A stretch of 64,000 nt of DNA from Candidatus Poribacteria bacterium (GTDB lineage Bacteria; Poribacteria; WGA-4E; PCPOR2b). Of the stretch, positions 27,052 to 37,040 are shown piece after piece. The stretch covers positions 62,001 through 126,000 of the forward strand of contig JAPPKS010000017.1 in the NCBI GenBank assembly GCA_028819845.1. The letters run 5' to 3'. Each line of letters starts with the position of its first letter. Position 1 is the first letter of the stretch. The position numbers were made by a program, and so were the translations under genes. The notes beneath the pieces were generated by a model, which was not told the DNA's origin, did not search any database, and worked only from the letters and a program-made list of their open reading frames with translations.

Positions 27052-28281
27052 TCAGTACGATGAACGCAGATCGAATACGGTTTTCACGGAACCGAATTTC
27101 CCGGTGTGCAGCGCGGTTTGAACGGCTTTCTGATAATTATCCAAAGAAAATAACCCCCCGACTAACGGTAACAGTTCGCTTCCCATCTGTTGCAAAAGTT
27201 GAATTCCTAACGAAAAAGTGCGAATCCGCTTGCCATCGTAGCTTTCCAAGCCATAAGCATACACACCCCGAACATTCAGCGCCTTGTGCCAGAGCGCCGT
27301 CCAATCGATGTTTTTTGGAATAGCGGGCATACCGACTAGCATCACTTGCCCGCCTGCACGGGTCATGCGGAGTGCATCGTCGATTGTGTCGGTGGACGCC
27401 ACACAGTCGAAGGCGACATCTACACCGCCAAGAATAACCGGTTTGCCAAGTTCCGGTTGATAACTTTCTGCCTGAGTCAATCGGCAAAAATCACGGTATA
27501 TCGCTTTACCAGGGGCAAAAACCACATCGGCGCCGAGTTCACGGGCGAGTTTCTGTTGATGCTGGTGCTTCCCAACCACGTAGATTCGGTTCGTCCTTCC
27601 GAGATGCCGTATCGCCGCGAGCGTGAGCAGTCCAATCGTCCCCGCGCCCAGAATCAGAATTTCATCCGTGTCTTTCAGGTTAGCTTGCAGCACCCCATGT
27701 AATGCACATGCGAACGGTTCAATCAACACGGCGATTTCGTCAGGGACATCATCCGGCACACGATGTAACTGATTCTTGTGAGCCACAAAATACTTACTCC
27801 ACCCGCCGCCAGTGTCCCGGCAATACCCGGTTTGAACGCCCGCAGAAATTTCACCCCGTGCAATATTTTCGCAACCGGCATAATGACCTCGTTGGCATTG
27901 ATGGCATTTTTGTACGATGCCCCTAATCTCGCACGGCAAAACCGGTTCGATGACGACGCGGTCGCCAACATCATACCCTTCAACCTGCGGTCCAATCTCC
28001 GCAATTTCTCCCGCAACTTCGTGGCCAAACACAAACGGACACGAGGTAAACGGCGAAAAATATGGACTCCCCTTGGCAGTGATTGTTGCGAGATCAGAGC
28101 CGCAAATACCGCTCAGGCGCGTTCTAATTTTTACCCAATCGGGCGAGGGGAGCTGGGGACTTTCAATATCGGCCAAACGAGCGCACGACAGCCATGAAGT
28201 GTAGAGCCAGTTCCAACGGTTCCCCAAGAGTCGCGCGATTAAATAGCGCGGCACACTTTTCCTGAATTGAATGGCTTGCAT
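27052..28281 (-). CDS. Zinc-dependent alcohol/polyol dehydrogenase (MDR family)
   Basis: A 409-aa protein. GICGSDLATI holds the catalytic zinc Cys, FVFGHEVAGEIAEIG the GHE motif, and CHQCQRGHYAGCENI the structural-zinc Cys set in partly altered form. ILGAGTIGLLTLAAIRHLG is the NAD(P)-binding loop. An insert near residue 135 (PCEIRGIVQKCHQCQRG) makes it longer than the usual 340-350 aa. The substrate is unknown; sorbitol or threonine dehydrogenase-like enzymes share this pattern. The gene sits 38 nt before the LarA-like gene and 29 nt after the SMP-30 gene. Confidence 0.85.
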   Translation of the reverse strand: MQAIQFRKSVPRYLIARLLGNRWNWLYTSWLSCARLADIESPQLPSPDWVKIRTRLSGICGSDLATITAKGSPYFSPFTSCPFVFGHEVAGEIAEIGPQVEGYDVGDRVVIEPVLPCEIRGIVQKCHQCQRGHYAGCENIARGEISAGVQTGYCRDTGGGWSKYFVAHKNQLHRVPDDVPDEIAVLIEPFACALHGVLQANLKDTDEILILGAGTIGLLTLAAIRHLGRTNRIYVVGKHQHQQKLARELGADVVFAPGKAIYRDFCRLTQAESYQPELGKPVILGGVDVAFDCVASTDTIDDALRMTRAGGQVMLVGMPAIPKNIDWTALWHKALNVRGVYAYGLESYDGKRIRTFSLGIQLLQQMGSELLPLVGGLFSLDNYQKAVQTALHTGKFGSVKTVFDLRSSY

Positions 28282-28310
28282 TATTATGCGTCAACCAATA
28301 CGACGTCTGT

Positions 28311-29168
28311 CTAACCCCTTCTCTTGAGGAGCCAACTCCTCCCCGGAACGTCAGTGCGGAAATACTCGACGTTCCCCCGATCCGCGACAGTGACGTAACA
28401 CAAACATCCGTCGGCGCCGCCGAAAGCCAGATTCGTGCAATTTTTCCCGGCGAGTTCGATTTCCATAAGCAATTCGCCCCGTGGAGAAATTTTCGCAACC
28501 GTGCCTTTCCCCCAGCGCGTTACATACAGATTGCCCCGAACATCGCAGCGCATGCCGTCCATTCCATAATCAGCGAACTGGATAAGGGGGCGTTTATTCC
28601 TAATTTCGCCGTCTGAAGAGAGGTCATATTCCCAAATGTTGCGTTGGTCGCTTTCATTGACGTATAGCTTCCGCTCATCGGCACTGACCTCAATTCCATT
28701 GGTAGTTCCCATTCTGGATTCAAGGCAAGAAACCGCACCATTCGAACCAATCCGCCAAATCCGTCCTGTGGAGTCCGCCCAGTTCGGATCGCTGGCGTAG
28801 ATAATGTCGTTCGCACCGATGGCAAGGTCATTCGGTTGGTTCAGCGCCAGCGAATGCGCGTGAACGCTGACTTCTCGCGTGTCCATGTCGACTTTGAGGA
28901 CATTGTGGTTGATATAATCAGCGATAAACATGAAGCCGGCGCGATTAAAACGAATGCCGTTGCCGATGCTGCCGTTCGGTAATTCGAGGAATACGCTGCA
29001 CTCGCCATCGGGAGTGACCTTCCCGATTGTACCTTGACGGGCATAGTTGACGGCATACAGGTTGCCTTCGACGTCGCAGGCGGGCCCCTCAATGCCCGCA
29101 GTGAAACCACCGGGGGCTGTAAAGGGGCGGCTCATGAAGAGATTATCGCTCGTGGTAGCGGCTGGCAT
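28311..29168 (-). CDS. SMP-30/gluconolactonase (LRE) family protein
   Basis: A 285-aa six-bladed propeller. Typical phrases are GPACDVEGNLYAVNY, NGIRFNRAGFMFIADYINHNV, LNQPNDLAIGANDIIYASDPNW and GMDGMRCDVRGNLYVTRWGKG, which contain the metal-binding Asn/Asp positions of gluconolactonases. It would hydrolyse a sugar lactone to the acid, which fits a pathway with the dehydrogenase and LarA-like protein downstream. No signal peptide is visible. Confidence 0.8.
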   Translation of the reverse strand: MPAATTSDNLFMSRPFTAPGGFTAGIEGPACDVEGNLYAVNYARQGTIGKVTPDGECSVFLELPNGSIGNGIRFNRAGFMFIADYINHNVLKVDMDTREVSVHAHSLALNQPNDLAIGANDIIYASDPNWADSTGRIWRIGSNGAVSCLESRMGTTNGIEVSADERKLYVNESDQRNIWEYDLSSDGEIRNKRPLIQFADYGMDGMRCDVRGNLYVTRWGKGTVAKISPRGELLMEIELAGKNCTNLAFGGADGCLCYVTVADRGNVEYFRTDVPGRSWLLKRRG

Positions 29169-29227
29169 TTTAAAGTATTCAGTCTTCCAAACTGACAGAA
29201 AGTCATCAACCTTTATCGACTAGATAA

Positions 29228-31228
29228 TTAACTCGATTCAGAACGGTTATCCGTTATCTGCGCCCGTTTTTTCAGCGTATTGTACCAGCTGTTGAATACC
29301 TGGTTCTTCTTCGATTGTAGCAATGATCGGCGAATCTTGGTTTTCTCGGCGGGATCGTTTTCAAATTTTTCCATATCCGGTTCCTGACGCTCAACTAGTT
29401 GAATAAGGTATTCGCTGTCATTGCCCGCAAAAGGCCCGCCAACGGCATCAATGTTCATATTAAAAGCGGCAAACATAACCTCGCGCGACGAACCTAGCCC
29501 TGAAACAAAATCGCTGGTTGGAGATATGGCAAACAATCTACTCTCTTCTACCGACTGTTCTTTCTTGGTAACTCCCTCAGGCGCCTCATACTTTTTTAGT
29601 AAATCTTCGAGCGATTCGCCGCCGCTCCGAAGACTCAACAGTCTCTGCGCGTCTTCGCGCGCCATCTGTTTCGCTCTCTCTTTTTTTATATCCTCAACTA
29701 CCTGCTCTTTAACCGTACGCTTCGGACTCGCTGTCCAGGTGTCCTCAAGCGCGGGGATGCCTCCAATTTTTTTCTCAAGCACCCTCGCCACAAAATAAGC
29801 CTCGATGTCCCCGTTCCCCTTCTTCGCTTCAATGATATCGCTTACCCCCACTTCCATGTTAAACACCTTGTCAATGAAACTGCGGTACGTCCATTTCGAT
29901 CCAACTTGCGGGATGTTGGTAGCATCTTCAGAAAACCATCCCGTGTCTTGAACCAAAACTGATAAGTCACTATATCTTTCCCCTTTGGCGGCCGCTTCAA
30001 AATCTTGATATTCCACGTCGAAAAGCAGATATTCTGCGGCAGTCTTCGCTTCATCGACACCATCAATTTGGATTAACTTATCCCGAATCTCGCGCTCCGC
30101 AGCATCGAACGTCTGAATCTCCTCCGGTTTTCTCTCTTCCAATTTGATAATGTGAAAACCAAATTGGGACTCAACAAGTCCGCTCACCTCGCCCGGCTGT
30201 AATTCCTCAAAACACGCCTTTTCAAATGGGGCAACCATATCGCCGCGCGCAAAATAATCTCCCGGCGGTAGTTTCGGGTGGCGTCCCCTCAACGCCCCAC
30301 CTGATGGAGCCGAACCGGCGTCTTCCGAATGCTCCTTCGCCAGGTCGGCAAAATCCGTCCCCGCTTCGACTTCAGTCTTCACTTTTTCAAGGAGTTCTTC
30401 CGCTCTGCCCTTGACTTCAGCTTTCTGTTCATCCGATGCGCTATCCGGAAATTTTACGAGAATATGGCGCGCCTTAACCGCTTCAGGCGTTGTAAACTCA
30501 CCTTTACGTTCTTCATAGTACGCCCGTACCGATTCGTCTGTCACAAAATCCCTTGGATCAAGCTTGATGACCCGTAAATTAATCCGATCGTCAATTTTAT
30601 AGTCTTCTTTGTGTTCTTCAAAATACGCGGCGGTGTCGGCGTCTTCAACGTTTACAGCGCTGGTATATGACGTGTGTTGGAATTGAATGTATTTCAACTT
30701 CGCCTTGTCATTCTGGATACGATACTCATTTTCAATCTCTGTATCCGTGATTAAGTCAAGCCCTTCAAACTGGCTGCGCAAGGCTTCAAAACTCATCTGC
30801 AAACGGACGATTTGGCGGAAGTAGTTTCTCTCTTGCGGGTTAGATGCGTTGTATGCAGCCAACAGGTGAGAATAGTCCCCGCGAATACTCGCCTCAATCT
30901 CAGCATCGCTAATCTGGGTGTTGTTCAAGTAAATTTGCTCCTGAATTATCTGTTCAATCACCTGCTGTTCAATCTCTTCGCGCTCAGTTGTTAAACCAGC
31001 TTGTCCCTGCTGTTGTTGTCTCTGCAGGTGGTTACTAACGAGCCGTTCAAATTCACCGCGCCGCACCTTCGCGCCATTAATCTTGAGCACAACGTCATCA
31101 TCACCGGGCCCAGCACTCGAATTGCCCGACATCGTGGTATACAGTAAAAAAGAACCAATCACAAAAACAATCGCAATAATCCACATAAATATCTGTGCAA
31201 TAAATTTTTCCCGCAGAAAAACTATCAT
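29228..31228 (-). CDS. PpiD-like membrane-anchored peptidyl-prolyl isomerase
   Basis: A 666-aa protein with one N-terminal membrane anchor (FIAQIFMWIIAIVFVIGSFLLY, about 8-30). A SurA/PpiD-like chaperone region (31-245) precedes a parvulin domain (about 248-355) marked by VKARHILVKFPDSA, DFADLAKEHSEDAG and VSGLVESQFGFHIIKLEER. A C-terminal chaperone part completes the layout of PpiD/YacD-type folding factors. It would act on exported proteins at the outer face of the inner membrane, which fits a genome with many secreted propellers. AGGAG upstream of ATG 31228 supports the start. It begins the minus-strand run that continues with SMP-30, the dehydrogenase and LarA-like genes. Confidence 0.88.
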   Translation of the reverse strand: MIVFLREKFIAQIFMWIIAIVFVIGSFLLYTTMSGNSSAGPGDDDVVLKINGAKVRRGEFERLVSNHLQRQQQQGQAGLTTEREEIEQQVIEQIIQEQIYLNNTQISDAEIEASIRGDYSHLLAAYNASNPQERNYFRQIVRLQMSFEALRSQFEGLDLITDTEIENEYRIQNDKAKLKYIQFQHTSYTSAVNVEDADTAAYFEEHKEDYKIDDRINLRVIKLDPRDFVTDESVRAYYEERKGEFTTPEAVKARHILVKFPDSASDEQKAEVKGRAEELLEKVKTEVEAGTDFADLAKEHSEDAGSAPSGGALRGRHPKLPPGDYFARGDMVAPFEKACFEELQPGEVSGLVESQFGFHIIKLEERKPEEIQTFDAAEREIRDKLIQIDGVDEAKTAAEYLLFDVEYQDFEAAAKGERYSDLSVLVQDTGWFSEDATNIPQVGSKWTYRSFIDKVFNMEVGVSDIIEAKKGNGDIEAYFVARVLEKKIGGIPALEDTWTASPKRTVKEQVVEDIKKERAKQMAREDAQRLLSLRSGGESLEDLLKKYEAPEGVTKKEQSVEESRLFAISPTSDFVSGLGSSREVMFAAFNMNIDAVGGPFAGNDSEYLIQLVERQEPDMEKFENDPAEKTKIRRSLLQSKKNQVFNSWYNTLKKRAQITDNRSESS

Positions 31229-31613
31229 ATCTAAATTTCTCCTAACAAATCCTTTTCGGCGTGCGTCAATGTTTTTAGAACGCCAAATTAATACTTGATC
31301 GGTATTGAATTTTCAAGCAGATTTTCATGGAGGCCTTGATCGTCCGCTGTCCCTGTTCGGAAGATAATGAGACCGCTACAAACGTCGGTTTTTGTTAATC
31401 GCTCTCAAAATTTCTTCCTTTTGCCAACCTGACACCTCCACCCGGCATTTACCAAGTCGCCGCAAGTGTCTACCTCTTTAACAAGTCGTCACAGACGTCC
31501 TCCCCGTAACAAGCCGCCACAGACGTCCTCCCCGTAACAAGGCGCCACAAATATTCTCCCCTTAACAAGGGGGAGCGAGAGGGGGTAGAGTAACAAAAAC
31601 CTCCTTCGCCCCT
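31229..31613. other. Intergenic, 385 bp, tandem repeat array
   Basis: Holds the 28-bp tandem array at 31454-31566 and otherwise nothing recognised. It lies between folB and the PpiD-like gene, both on the minus strand. Confidence 0.6.
31454..31566. repeat. 28-bp tandem repeat, four units
   Basis: Units at 31454-31482 (29 nt), 31483-31510, 31511-31538 and 31539-31566, each starting AAG(T/C/G)CG(C/T) and ending in a pyrimidine-rich stretch plus TAAC. Units 2 and 3 differ at two positions. There are no spacers, so it is not a CRISPR. The last unit leads into CCCCTTAACAAGGGGG, a short palindrome. Confidence 0.9.
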
Positions 31614-31982
31614 TCACGCGTGAGAGTTCCTCTTGCGCCGAATCCTAACGCCTGCATAATTGAGTCGATGTTCAATCGGCGGCGACAGCTTTTTAACGGT
31701 TATCCGCACTTCCTCGACTGGAAACTCATCCAAAATCACTGACGCAACGGTCTCGGCGAGCGCCTCAATGAGTTGAAATGATTGCCGCGTGCCAATTTCA
31801 ACAATCACACTTACGACTTCTCCATAGTCAATTGTGTGTGCAAGTTCGTCGGCCGCTCCCGCCAGGGACAAATCACACGTCAAATCCGCGTCAATTTCAT
31901 ACTCCTGGCCAACCTGGCGTTCTGATTCCGATACCCCGTGATATCCGTGAAATCGAACACCCTTGATGATAAGTCTATCCAT
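31614..31982 (-). CDS. folB: Dihydroneopterin aldolase
   Basis: A 122-aa protein. An upstream in-frame ATG exists at 32081, but ATG 31982 has AGGA just before it and gives the usual FolB length. MDRLIIKGVRFHGYHGVSESER is the classic FolB N-terminus; IDYGEVVSVIVEIG and LIEALAETVASVILDEFPVEEVRITVKK follow in family order, with the Lys of the active site in VKKLSPP. It releases glycolaldehyde from dihydroneopterin in folate synthesis. No other folate gene is adjacent. Confidence 0.93.
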   Translation of the reverse strand: MDRLIIKGVRFHGYHGVSESERQVGQEYEIDADLTCDLSLAGAADELAHTIDYGEVVSVIVEIGTRQSFQLIEALAETVASVILDEFPVEEVRITVKKLSPPIEHRLNYAGVRIRRKRNSHA

Positions 31983-32063
31983 TTTTCCTGAACTTGCGGA
32001 AGGTTTTCCAATCTCCAACAGAACATTCACTATTTCCACAACCTCTAGGCGATTAAGGTTGTT

Positions 32064-32072
32064 ATTATAGCA
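32064..32072 (-). promoter_or_regulatory. Extended -10 promoter of folB
   Basis: TGCTATAAT on the minus strand, 82 nt before ATG 31982; no strong -35. Confidence 0.45.
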
Positions 32073-32283
32073 TAGGTTCATCGCGCATTTCTATGATATA
32101 ATTTTCAGATGCAGTGTGCGCATTTCGGTATCCCGCAACGCCCCGGAAAAATTACGGTTCTTCCTTAATTTGAAACGGCGAATTGTAAGAAGTTTCATGC
32201 TACCCGTGGAGACTCAAATCGCTTGCGCATTTCTTGTGATTTTCCGTATTTTCATAGCTAGTCTCTGAGGATTGGGTTTTGCA

Positions 32284-32313
32284 TTGACACAAACCCACTT
32301 TTTCCTTTATACT
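32284..32313 (+). promoter_or_regulatory. Strong sigma-70 promoter of the multidomain lipid gene
   Basis: A perfect TTGACA (32284-32289), an 18-nt spacer and TATACT (32308-32313), about 110 nt before ATG 32423. It is one of the best consensus promoters in the window. Confidence 0.7.
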
Positions 32314-32422
32314 AAAGCTAACGCGTGCAACTCACCGAACGTCACTCGTTTATGCTGCCGCGCATCTCACCTTTCCGTGACGTTGGTCGATGGACTATCT
32401 TTTTTGAAAATACCAAAGCGAA

Positions 32423-35400
32423 ATGAACACAATTCCAGGATTTTTCCACGGTAAAGTTATTCTGATCACGGGCGCCACAGGTTTTCTCGGCAAACCGTTG
32501 GTTGCAAAAATTCTTACGGACATTCCCGATATACATAAGATTTACCTGCTAATCCGCGCCCGTGCAGAACCCAACGGCAACGTCTATTCAGCTGCAACGC
32601 GCCTGCGGGAAGAAATATTCACGTCCAGCGTCTTCTCCAAATTGAGGGGTATTCACGGTTCAAGCTTTGACGAATGGATTCGTGAAAAAGTTTCCGCCGT
32701 AGACGGCGACCTCTCGTTAAAACGGCTCGGTCTATCGGATAGCGATTATGCACGCCTGACGAGTGAAGTGAGGGTATTCATCAACAGCGGAGGCCTTGTA
32801 AAATTCGATCCCGCCATTGATGCCTCCCTGCGAAGCAACACGCTCGGCGCAAAATATGCCGTAGAGTTCGCTAAGAGTTGCAATGACGCCGTGCTAATTC
32901 ACGTATCGACGGCTTACGTCTGTGGAATGCGTCCCGGGAAAGTTGCAGAAGCGCTCCATCAGCCCTATGAGTCTTATGCCGACGGGCATCGCGAACAAAC
33001 CGGTGAAACCATGCCCAGCAACCTCGACGCGGAAATTGAGGACATTTTGCACTTGAGCGAGAAGGTGCGCGCTGAAGCACATCATTCCTCGCGGACGGTT
33101 CAATTCCGCAAACAAGCCCAACGCCAGTTGGGGGGCGGGAAAAGGACGAGTCAGAAACTCGAGTCACAGATCGAAACGGTTCGGAATAGGTGGATTGAAG
33201 CCCGTTTGGTGGAAGAGGGCTTGAATCGGGCAAAGTCGCGTGGATGGAACGATACGTACACTTACACAAAATCACTCGGCGAACAAATGATTGCCAAAGT
33301 TAAAGGCGATTTGCCAATCGCGATTGTCCGCCCCTCAATAATCGAGAGTAGCCTCGAGGAACCGGAACCCGGTTGGCTTGACGGTTTCCGTATGGCCGAT
33401 CCGATCATTATCGGGTTTGCGAAAGGACGGCTCCCGGACTTTCCCGGAAAACCGGAAGCCATTACCGACATTATCCCCGTTGACTTCGTTGTAAACGCCA
33501 TCCTGGCGATTTCGTTCCAGACATACCGCAAACGCGGAATCGAGGTCTATCATGTCGCAACTGGTTCACGGAACCCGTTGTCCTTTCACGGTATCGTAAC
33601 GGCAACCCACGACTACTTTGTCCAATCCCCCATGTTTGACAAAGGGAAGCCGATTCCTGTGCCTGTGTGGAAATATCCAAGCCTCGAGAAATTCCAACGT
33701 CAACTTCGGCTTAAATATCTCATGCTAGGTTTGGGCGGTTCCATCCTCAGCCGGTTGCCGCTGAAATCGGCGGCGGGCGCCAATCGCCGCATTGGCGTGT
33801 TGCAGAATGCGATTGAAGGCTTACAGAATTATATCCGGCTATACGGCACATACACCCGCTTGAGTTTTGAGTTTGAAACCGGCAAAACTGAAGCGCTGTT
33901 TCGTTCTCTCGATCCGTCCGACCAACGGCGGTTCAACTTTGATGTCTTACGTTTTGACTGGAGGCATTATCTCCAGGAGGTTCATATTCCCGGCATCAAG
34001 CGTCACATCCTCAAACTCGAAAGTGGCAAAGGACAAAAACCCGTACCTGAACAAAGTGAAGAGGGGGACAGCATCCGAGTTGACGAAGCTGGCGGCAGTT
34101 CACAATTGCCTTATCGTACCATTCCAGACCTGATTGCCGAACGTGTCAAATCCCATCCGAATAAAACGGCGCTTCAGATGAAATCCGGTGACAATTGGGT
34201 ACGGTATTCCTACCGCCAACTCTATGACATTTCCCGGCGAATCGCGTGTTCCCTCTGGAATCGAGGCTACCGCTCAGGCGACCGCCTCATCCTCTTTGCT
34301 GAGAATTGTCCGGAATGGGCTATCGCTTATTTGGGTGCCATACACATCGGCATCACAGTTGTTCCAGTCGACCGGCAAACCTCGGAGCGTGAAATCTTTG
34401 CACTCGCCAAGTTTACCGAGGCGAAAGCCATTCTAACCTCAGATTCGCTGGCTGGGCATTTGCACCGTGCACTAATTCAGTCCGACGACTGCACACCTAC
34501 GGTAGACCTCTTAAACATCTATCGTTTCTGTGAACCATTTGAGTTAGACCATTCGCCGGAATCCCTATCTGCTTCAACCGAAGAGAGTGATGTGTCCGAG
34601 GTAACCAACGGCTTCCCCAAAGTGGATATCCAACCAGACACAATCGCCTCAATAATTTTCACTGCGGGCACCACGGTCGAGGCGAAAGGGGTAATGCTCT
34701 CCCACAAGAATTTCATTGCTAACGTCCACGCTGTTGCACAAGCGTTGCCGCCCCGCGATACAGACCAGTTCTTGTCGATATTGCCATTGCATCACGCGCT
34801 GGAGTTTACCTGCTGTTTTCTGATGTCAATTTACGGCGGTGCCACGGTCACTTATCCCAACACGCTCAAACCGACCGTTGTTCTAGAAACCATGCAGGAA
34901 ACACAGACAACTGTCGTCATAGGCGTGCCGCGAATGTTTAAGTTAATTTATGACACTATCATGCGCTACGTTTTGAAATCTGCCGCTGCGGAAGATGCTC
35001 CGCCTGACCGATCGGCGATTGAAGCGTTGCACGCCGCGTTAGGTGGTAACATGCGTGTCCTAGTGAGCGGCGGTGCGGCGTTGTCCAACGAAATTTATGA
35101 CGCATACCAGCGTTTCGGGTTAACAATTTATCAGGGCTACGGGTTGACCGAAACGGCTCCCGTGCTTACCGTGAATCCTCATCACAAAAGTAAGCGGGCG
35201 GCTGTCGGCGTTCCCGTACAAGGCACACAAGTTCAAATCCATCAACCAAACCCGGACGGGATTGGCGAAATTGTAGCGCAAGGTCCTAGCCTAATGGCAG
35301 GTTACTACCGGAACCCGGGGGCGACCGAACACATGATGCGGAGTGGAACCCTACATACAGGGGATCTCGGCTACATTGATGCGGATGGATATCTCTATAT

Positions 35401-36820
35401 CACCGGACGTCTCAAGGATGTCATCGTATCGAGCGCGGGAAAAAACATATATCCAGTCGAACTTGAAGAGCTGTATCAACACAGCCCGGACATCGCAGAA
35501 ATCTGTGTTGTCGGTGTGAACATCGGCGATTCGCACGGGGAAGAAGTTCACGCTGTCATTGTTCCCAATCGAAGGGGTAAACCCAATCCGGCGGAGGTTG
35601 AAGCTAAAATTCGCCAACATCTTCAAAACTGCGCGCGCGATCTCCCCAGCTATCAACATCTTCACAAATTACATTTTTGGGAATCGGAACTGCCCAAACT
35701 ACCAACCTTTGAGATTCACCGCCGGCGCGTTAAAGAGATGCTATTGGATCGGCTGTCTGGCGTGAATCAGGACAAAATTTCAACGGGAGAGAGCGCCGAC
35801 GACGCCTCTGATGAGTCGACTTCCTCAGCGCAGCCGGATTGGATTTCAGGCGGTTGGGAGGGTGCCATTGCTGCTGAATTGAGCCGCCTGTCTCGGCTGC
35901 CGCTTGAACAGATTCGTTTGGAAGATCACTTGGACGCCGATCTCGGATTGGATTCCCTTGCGCGAGTTGAACTGTTGCTATTGCTGGAAGCCAAAATACA
36001 ACATCCCATACCTGACGAGATGGTCATGCAGATTCGCACCGTCGGCGACGTAATTCAATCCGTCAAATCGCTGCAAGCCCAACCTGCAATTCACCAGGTT
36101 GAGAGCAGCGCGTCGATCGCTGCCCGCGCTGAACCGCCGACTTATGCTGACATGGGTCTGCCGCACTTATCAATCAAAACACGCCTTTTGCGGCTCGGCA
36201 TGCGAATCGCCTATCACGGGTATTTCTCCATCAAAACTTACGGTAAAGCGCACATCCCGGACGGTCAACCGTGCATCTTTGTCGCTAACCACACAAGTCA
36301 CCTTGACACCGGCGCCGTAGTTACCGCCCTCGGCAAATCAGCGAGGGGCATCAAAATTCTAGCCGCACGCGACTACTTCTTCAATACCCGCTTCAAAGCA
36401 TGGTTCTTTGGCAAACTTTTTAAGTTTCTGCCTTTCGAACGGAAAGACAATTTTTCACAGTTTCTTCAGGATGTCCGGACTTCTCACGAGATTATGCTTG
36501 AAAACCGGTGCTTACTCATCTATCCGGAAGGTACACGCTCGGTCACAGGCGAACTCCAACCATTCAAAGCCGGGCTGGGATTGCTCGCCTACGAAACCGG
36601 GGCGCCGGTTGTCCCAACATATATTGACGGCGCATACCAAGCACTGCCCAAAGGCAAAAACTTGCCGCGCAGAAAGCAAATTAAGGTGGTTTTCGGTGAG
36701 CCAATGACCCTCCGTGCATCCCAGGACGGTGCGGCAATCAATCATGAAGTCTATAGAGCCTTTGTTGATGAAGTGCGAGAAAAAATCGAGCAGTTGCGGG
36801 AAAGCGTACATAACGTGTAA
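32423..36820 (+). CDS. Multidomain reductase / acyl-AMP ligase / ACP / PlsC acyltransferase, ElbD-like
   Basis: A 1465-aa fusion. Residues 1-390: NAD(P)-dependent fatty acyl reductase (NAD_binding_4) with ILITGATGFLGKPL (near 17) and the catalytic YTYTK (near 276), followed by a helical tail to about 540. About 560-1110: AMP-forming acyl ligase with FTAGTTVEAKGVMLSH (near 748), YGLTETAPV and TGDLGYIDADGYLYITGRLKD. About 1145-1220: acyl carrier domain with DLGLDSLARVE (phosphopantetheine Ser near 1176). About 1250-1465: PlsC acyltransferase with NHTSHLDTG (HxxxxD, near 1289) and YPEGTRS. One polypeptide could activate, carry, reduce and transfer acyl chains. The domain set recalls myxobacterial ElbD, linked to ether-lipid synthesis; that link is from memory. 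A HAD phosphatase gene follows. Confidence 0.88.
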   Translation: MNTIPGFFHGKVILITGATGFLGKPLVAKILTDIPDIHKIYLLIRARAEPNGNVYSAATRLREEIFTSSVFSKLRGIHGSSFDEWIREKVSAVDGDLSLKRLGLSDSDYARLTSEVRVFINSGGLVKFDPAIDASLRSNTLGAKYAVEFAKSCNDAVLIHVSTAYVCGMRPGKVAEALHQPYESYADGHREQTGETMPSNLDAEIEDILHLSEKVRAEAHHSSRTVQFRKQAQRQLGGGKRTSQKLESQIETVRNRWIEARLVEEGLNRAKSRGWNDTYTYTKSLGEQMIAKVKGDLPIAIVRPSIIESSLEEPEPGWLDGFRMADPIIIGFAKGRLPDFPGKPEAITDIIPVDFVVNAILAISFQTYRKRGIEVYHVATGSRNPLSFHGIVTATHDYFVQSPMFDKGKPIPVPVWKYPSLEKFQRQLRLKYLMLGLGGSILSRLPLKSAAGANRRIGVLQNAIEGLQNYIRLYGTYTRLSFEFETGKTEALFRSLDPSDQRRFNFDVLRFDWRHYLQEVHIPGIKRHILKLESGKGQKPVPEQSEEGDSIRVDEAGGSSQLPYRTIPDLIAERVKSHPNKTALQMKSGDNWVRYSYRQLYDISRRIACSLWNRGYRSGDRLILFAENCPEWAIAYLGAIHIGITVVPVDRQTSEREIFALAKFTEAKAILTSDSLAGHLHRALIQSDDCTPTVDLLNIYRFCEPFELDHSPESLSASTEESDVSEVTNGFPKVDIQPDTIASIIFTAGTTVEAKGVMLSHKNFIANVHAVAQALPPRDTDQFLSILPLHHALEFTCCFLMSIYGGATVTYPNTLKPTVVLETMQETQTTVVIGVPRMFKLIYDTIMRYVLKSAAAEDAPPDRSAIEALHAALGGNMRVLVSGGAALSNEIYDAYQRFGLTIYQGYGLTETAPVLTVNPHHKSKRAAVGVPVQGTQVQIHQPNPDGIGEIVAQGPSLMAGYYRNPGATEHMMRSGTLHTGDLGYIDADGYLYITGRLKDVIVSSAGKNIYPVELEELYQHSPDIAEICVVGVNIGDSHGEEVHAVIVPNRRGKPNPAEVEAKIRQHLQNCARDLPSYQHLHKLHFWESELPKLPTFEIHRRRVKEMLLDRLSGVNQDKISTGESADDASDESTSSAQPDWISGGWEGAIAAELSRLSRLPLEQIRLEDHLDADLGLDSLARVELLLLLEAKIQHPIPDEMVMQIRTVGDVIQSVKSLQAQPAIHQVESSASIAARAEPPTYADMGLPHLSIKTRLLRLGMRIAYHGYFSIKTYGKAHIPDGQPCIFVANHTSHLDTGAVVTALGKSARGIKILAARDYFFNTRFKAWFFGKLFKFLPFERKDNFSQFLQDVRTSHEIMLENRCLLIYPEGTRSVTGELQPFKAGLGLLAYETGAPVVPTYIDGAYQALPKGKNLPRRKQIKVVFGEPMTLRASQDGAAINHEVYRAFVDEVREKIEQLRESVHNV

Positions 36821-37040
36821 TACCATTTCGCTTGAATAATTGTGCATATCGTGTTTTCTATTATACTACTATGACGCGACCCATACTAACTGTTGCCCTT
36901 TCCACCGAACCCCGTAGGCAGGGTATCTTGCCCCGCTTTGGAAAGACTCGATTCACGCTATTAATACACTGACAATATATAGAAATGGTATAAGTAGTCC
37001 GTGTGTTGCACAGGGCATTTCAAATTGGAGTTCAATATCG

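Larger units (their letters stand above)
31983..32422. other. Intergenic between divergent genes; promoters on both strands
   Basis: A minus-strand extended -10 TGCTATAAT (32064-32072) faces folB, and the strong plus-strand promoter at 32284-32313 faces the fusion gene. A second plus-strand TGATATAAT occurs at 32094-32102. No gene is seen. Confidence 0.55.

Noticed and set aside
31454-31566. CRISPR-like array
   Set aside because: The units abut with no spacers and no cas genes are in the window.
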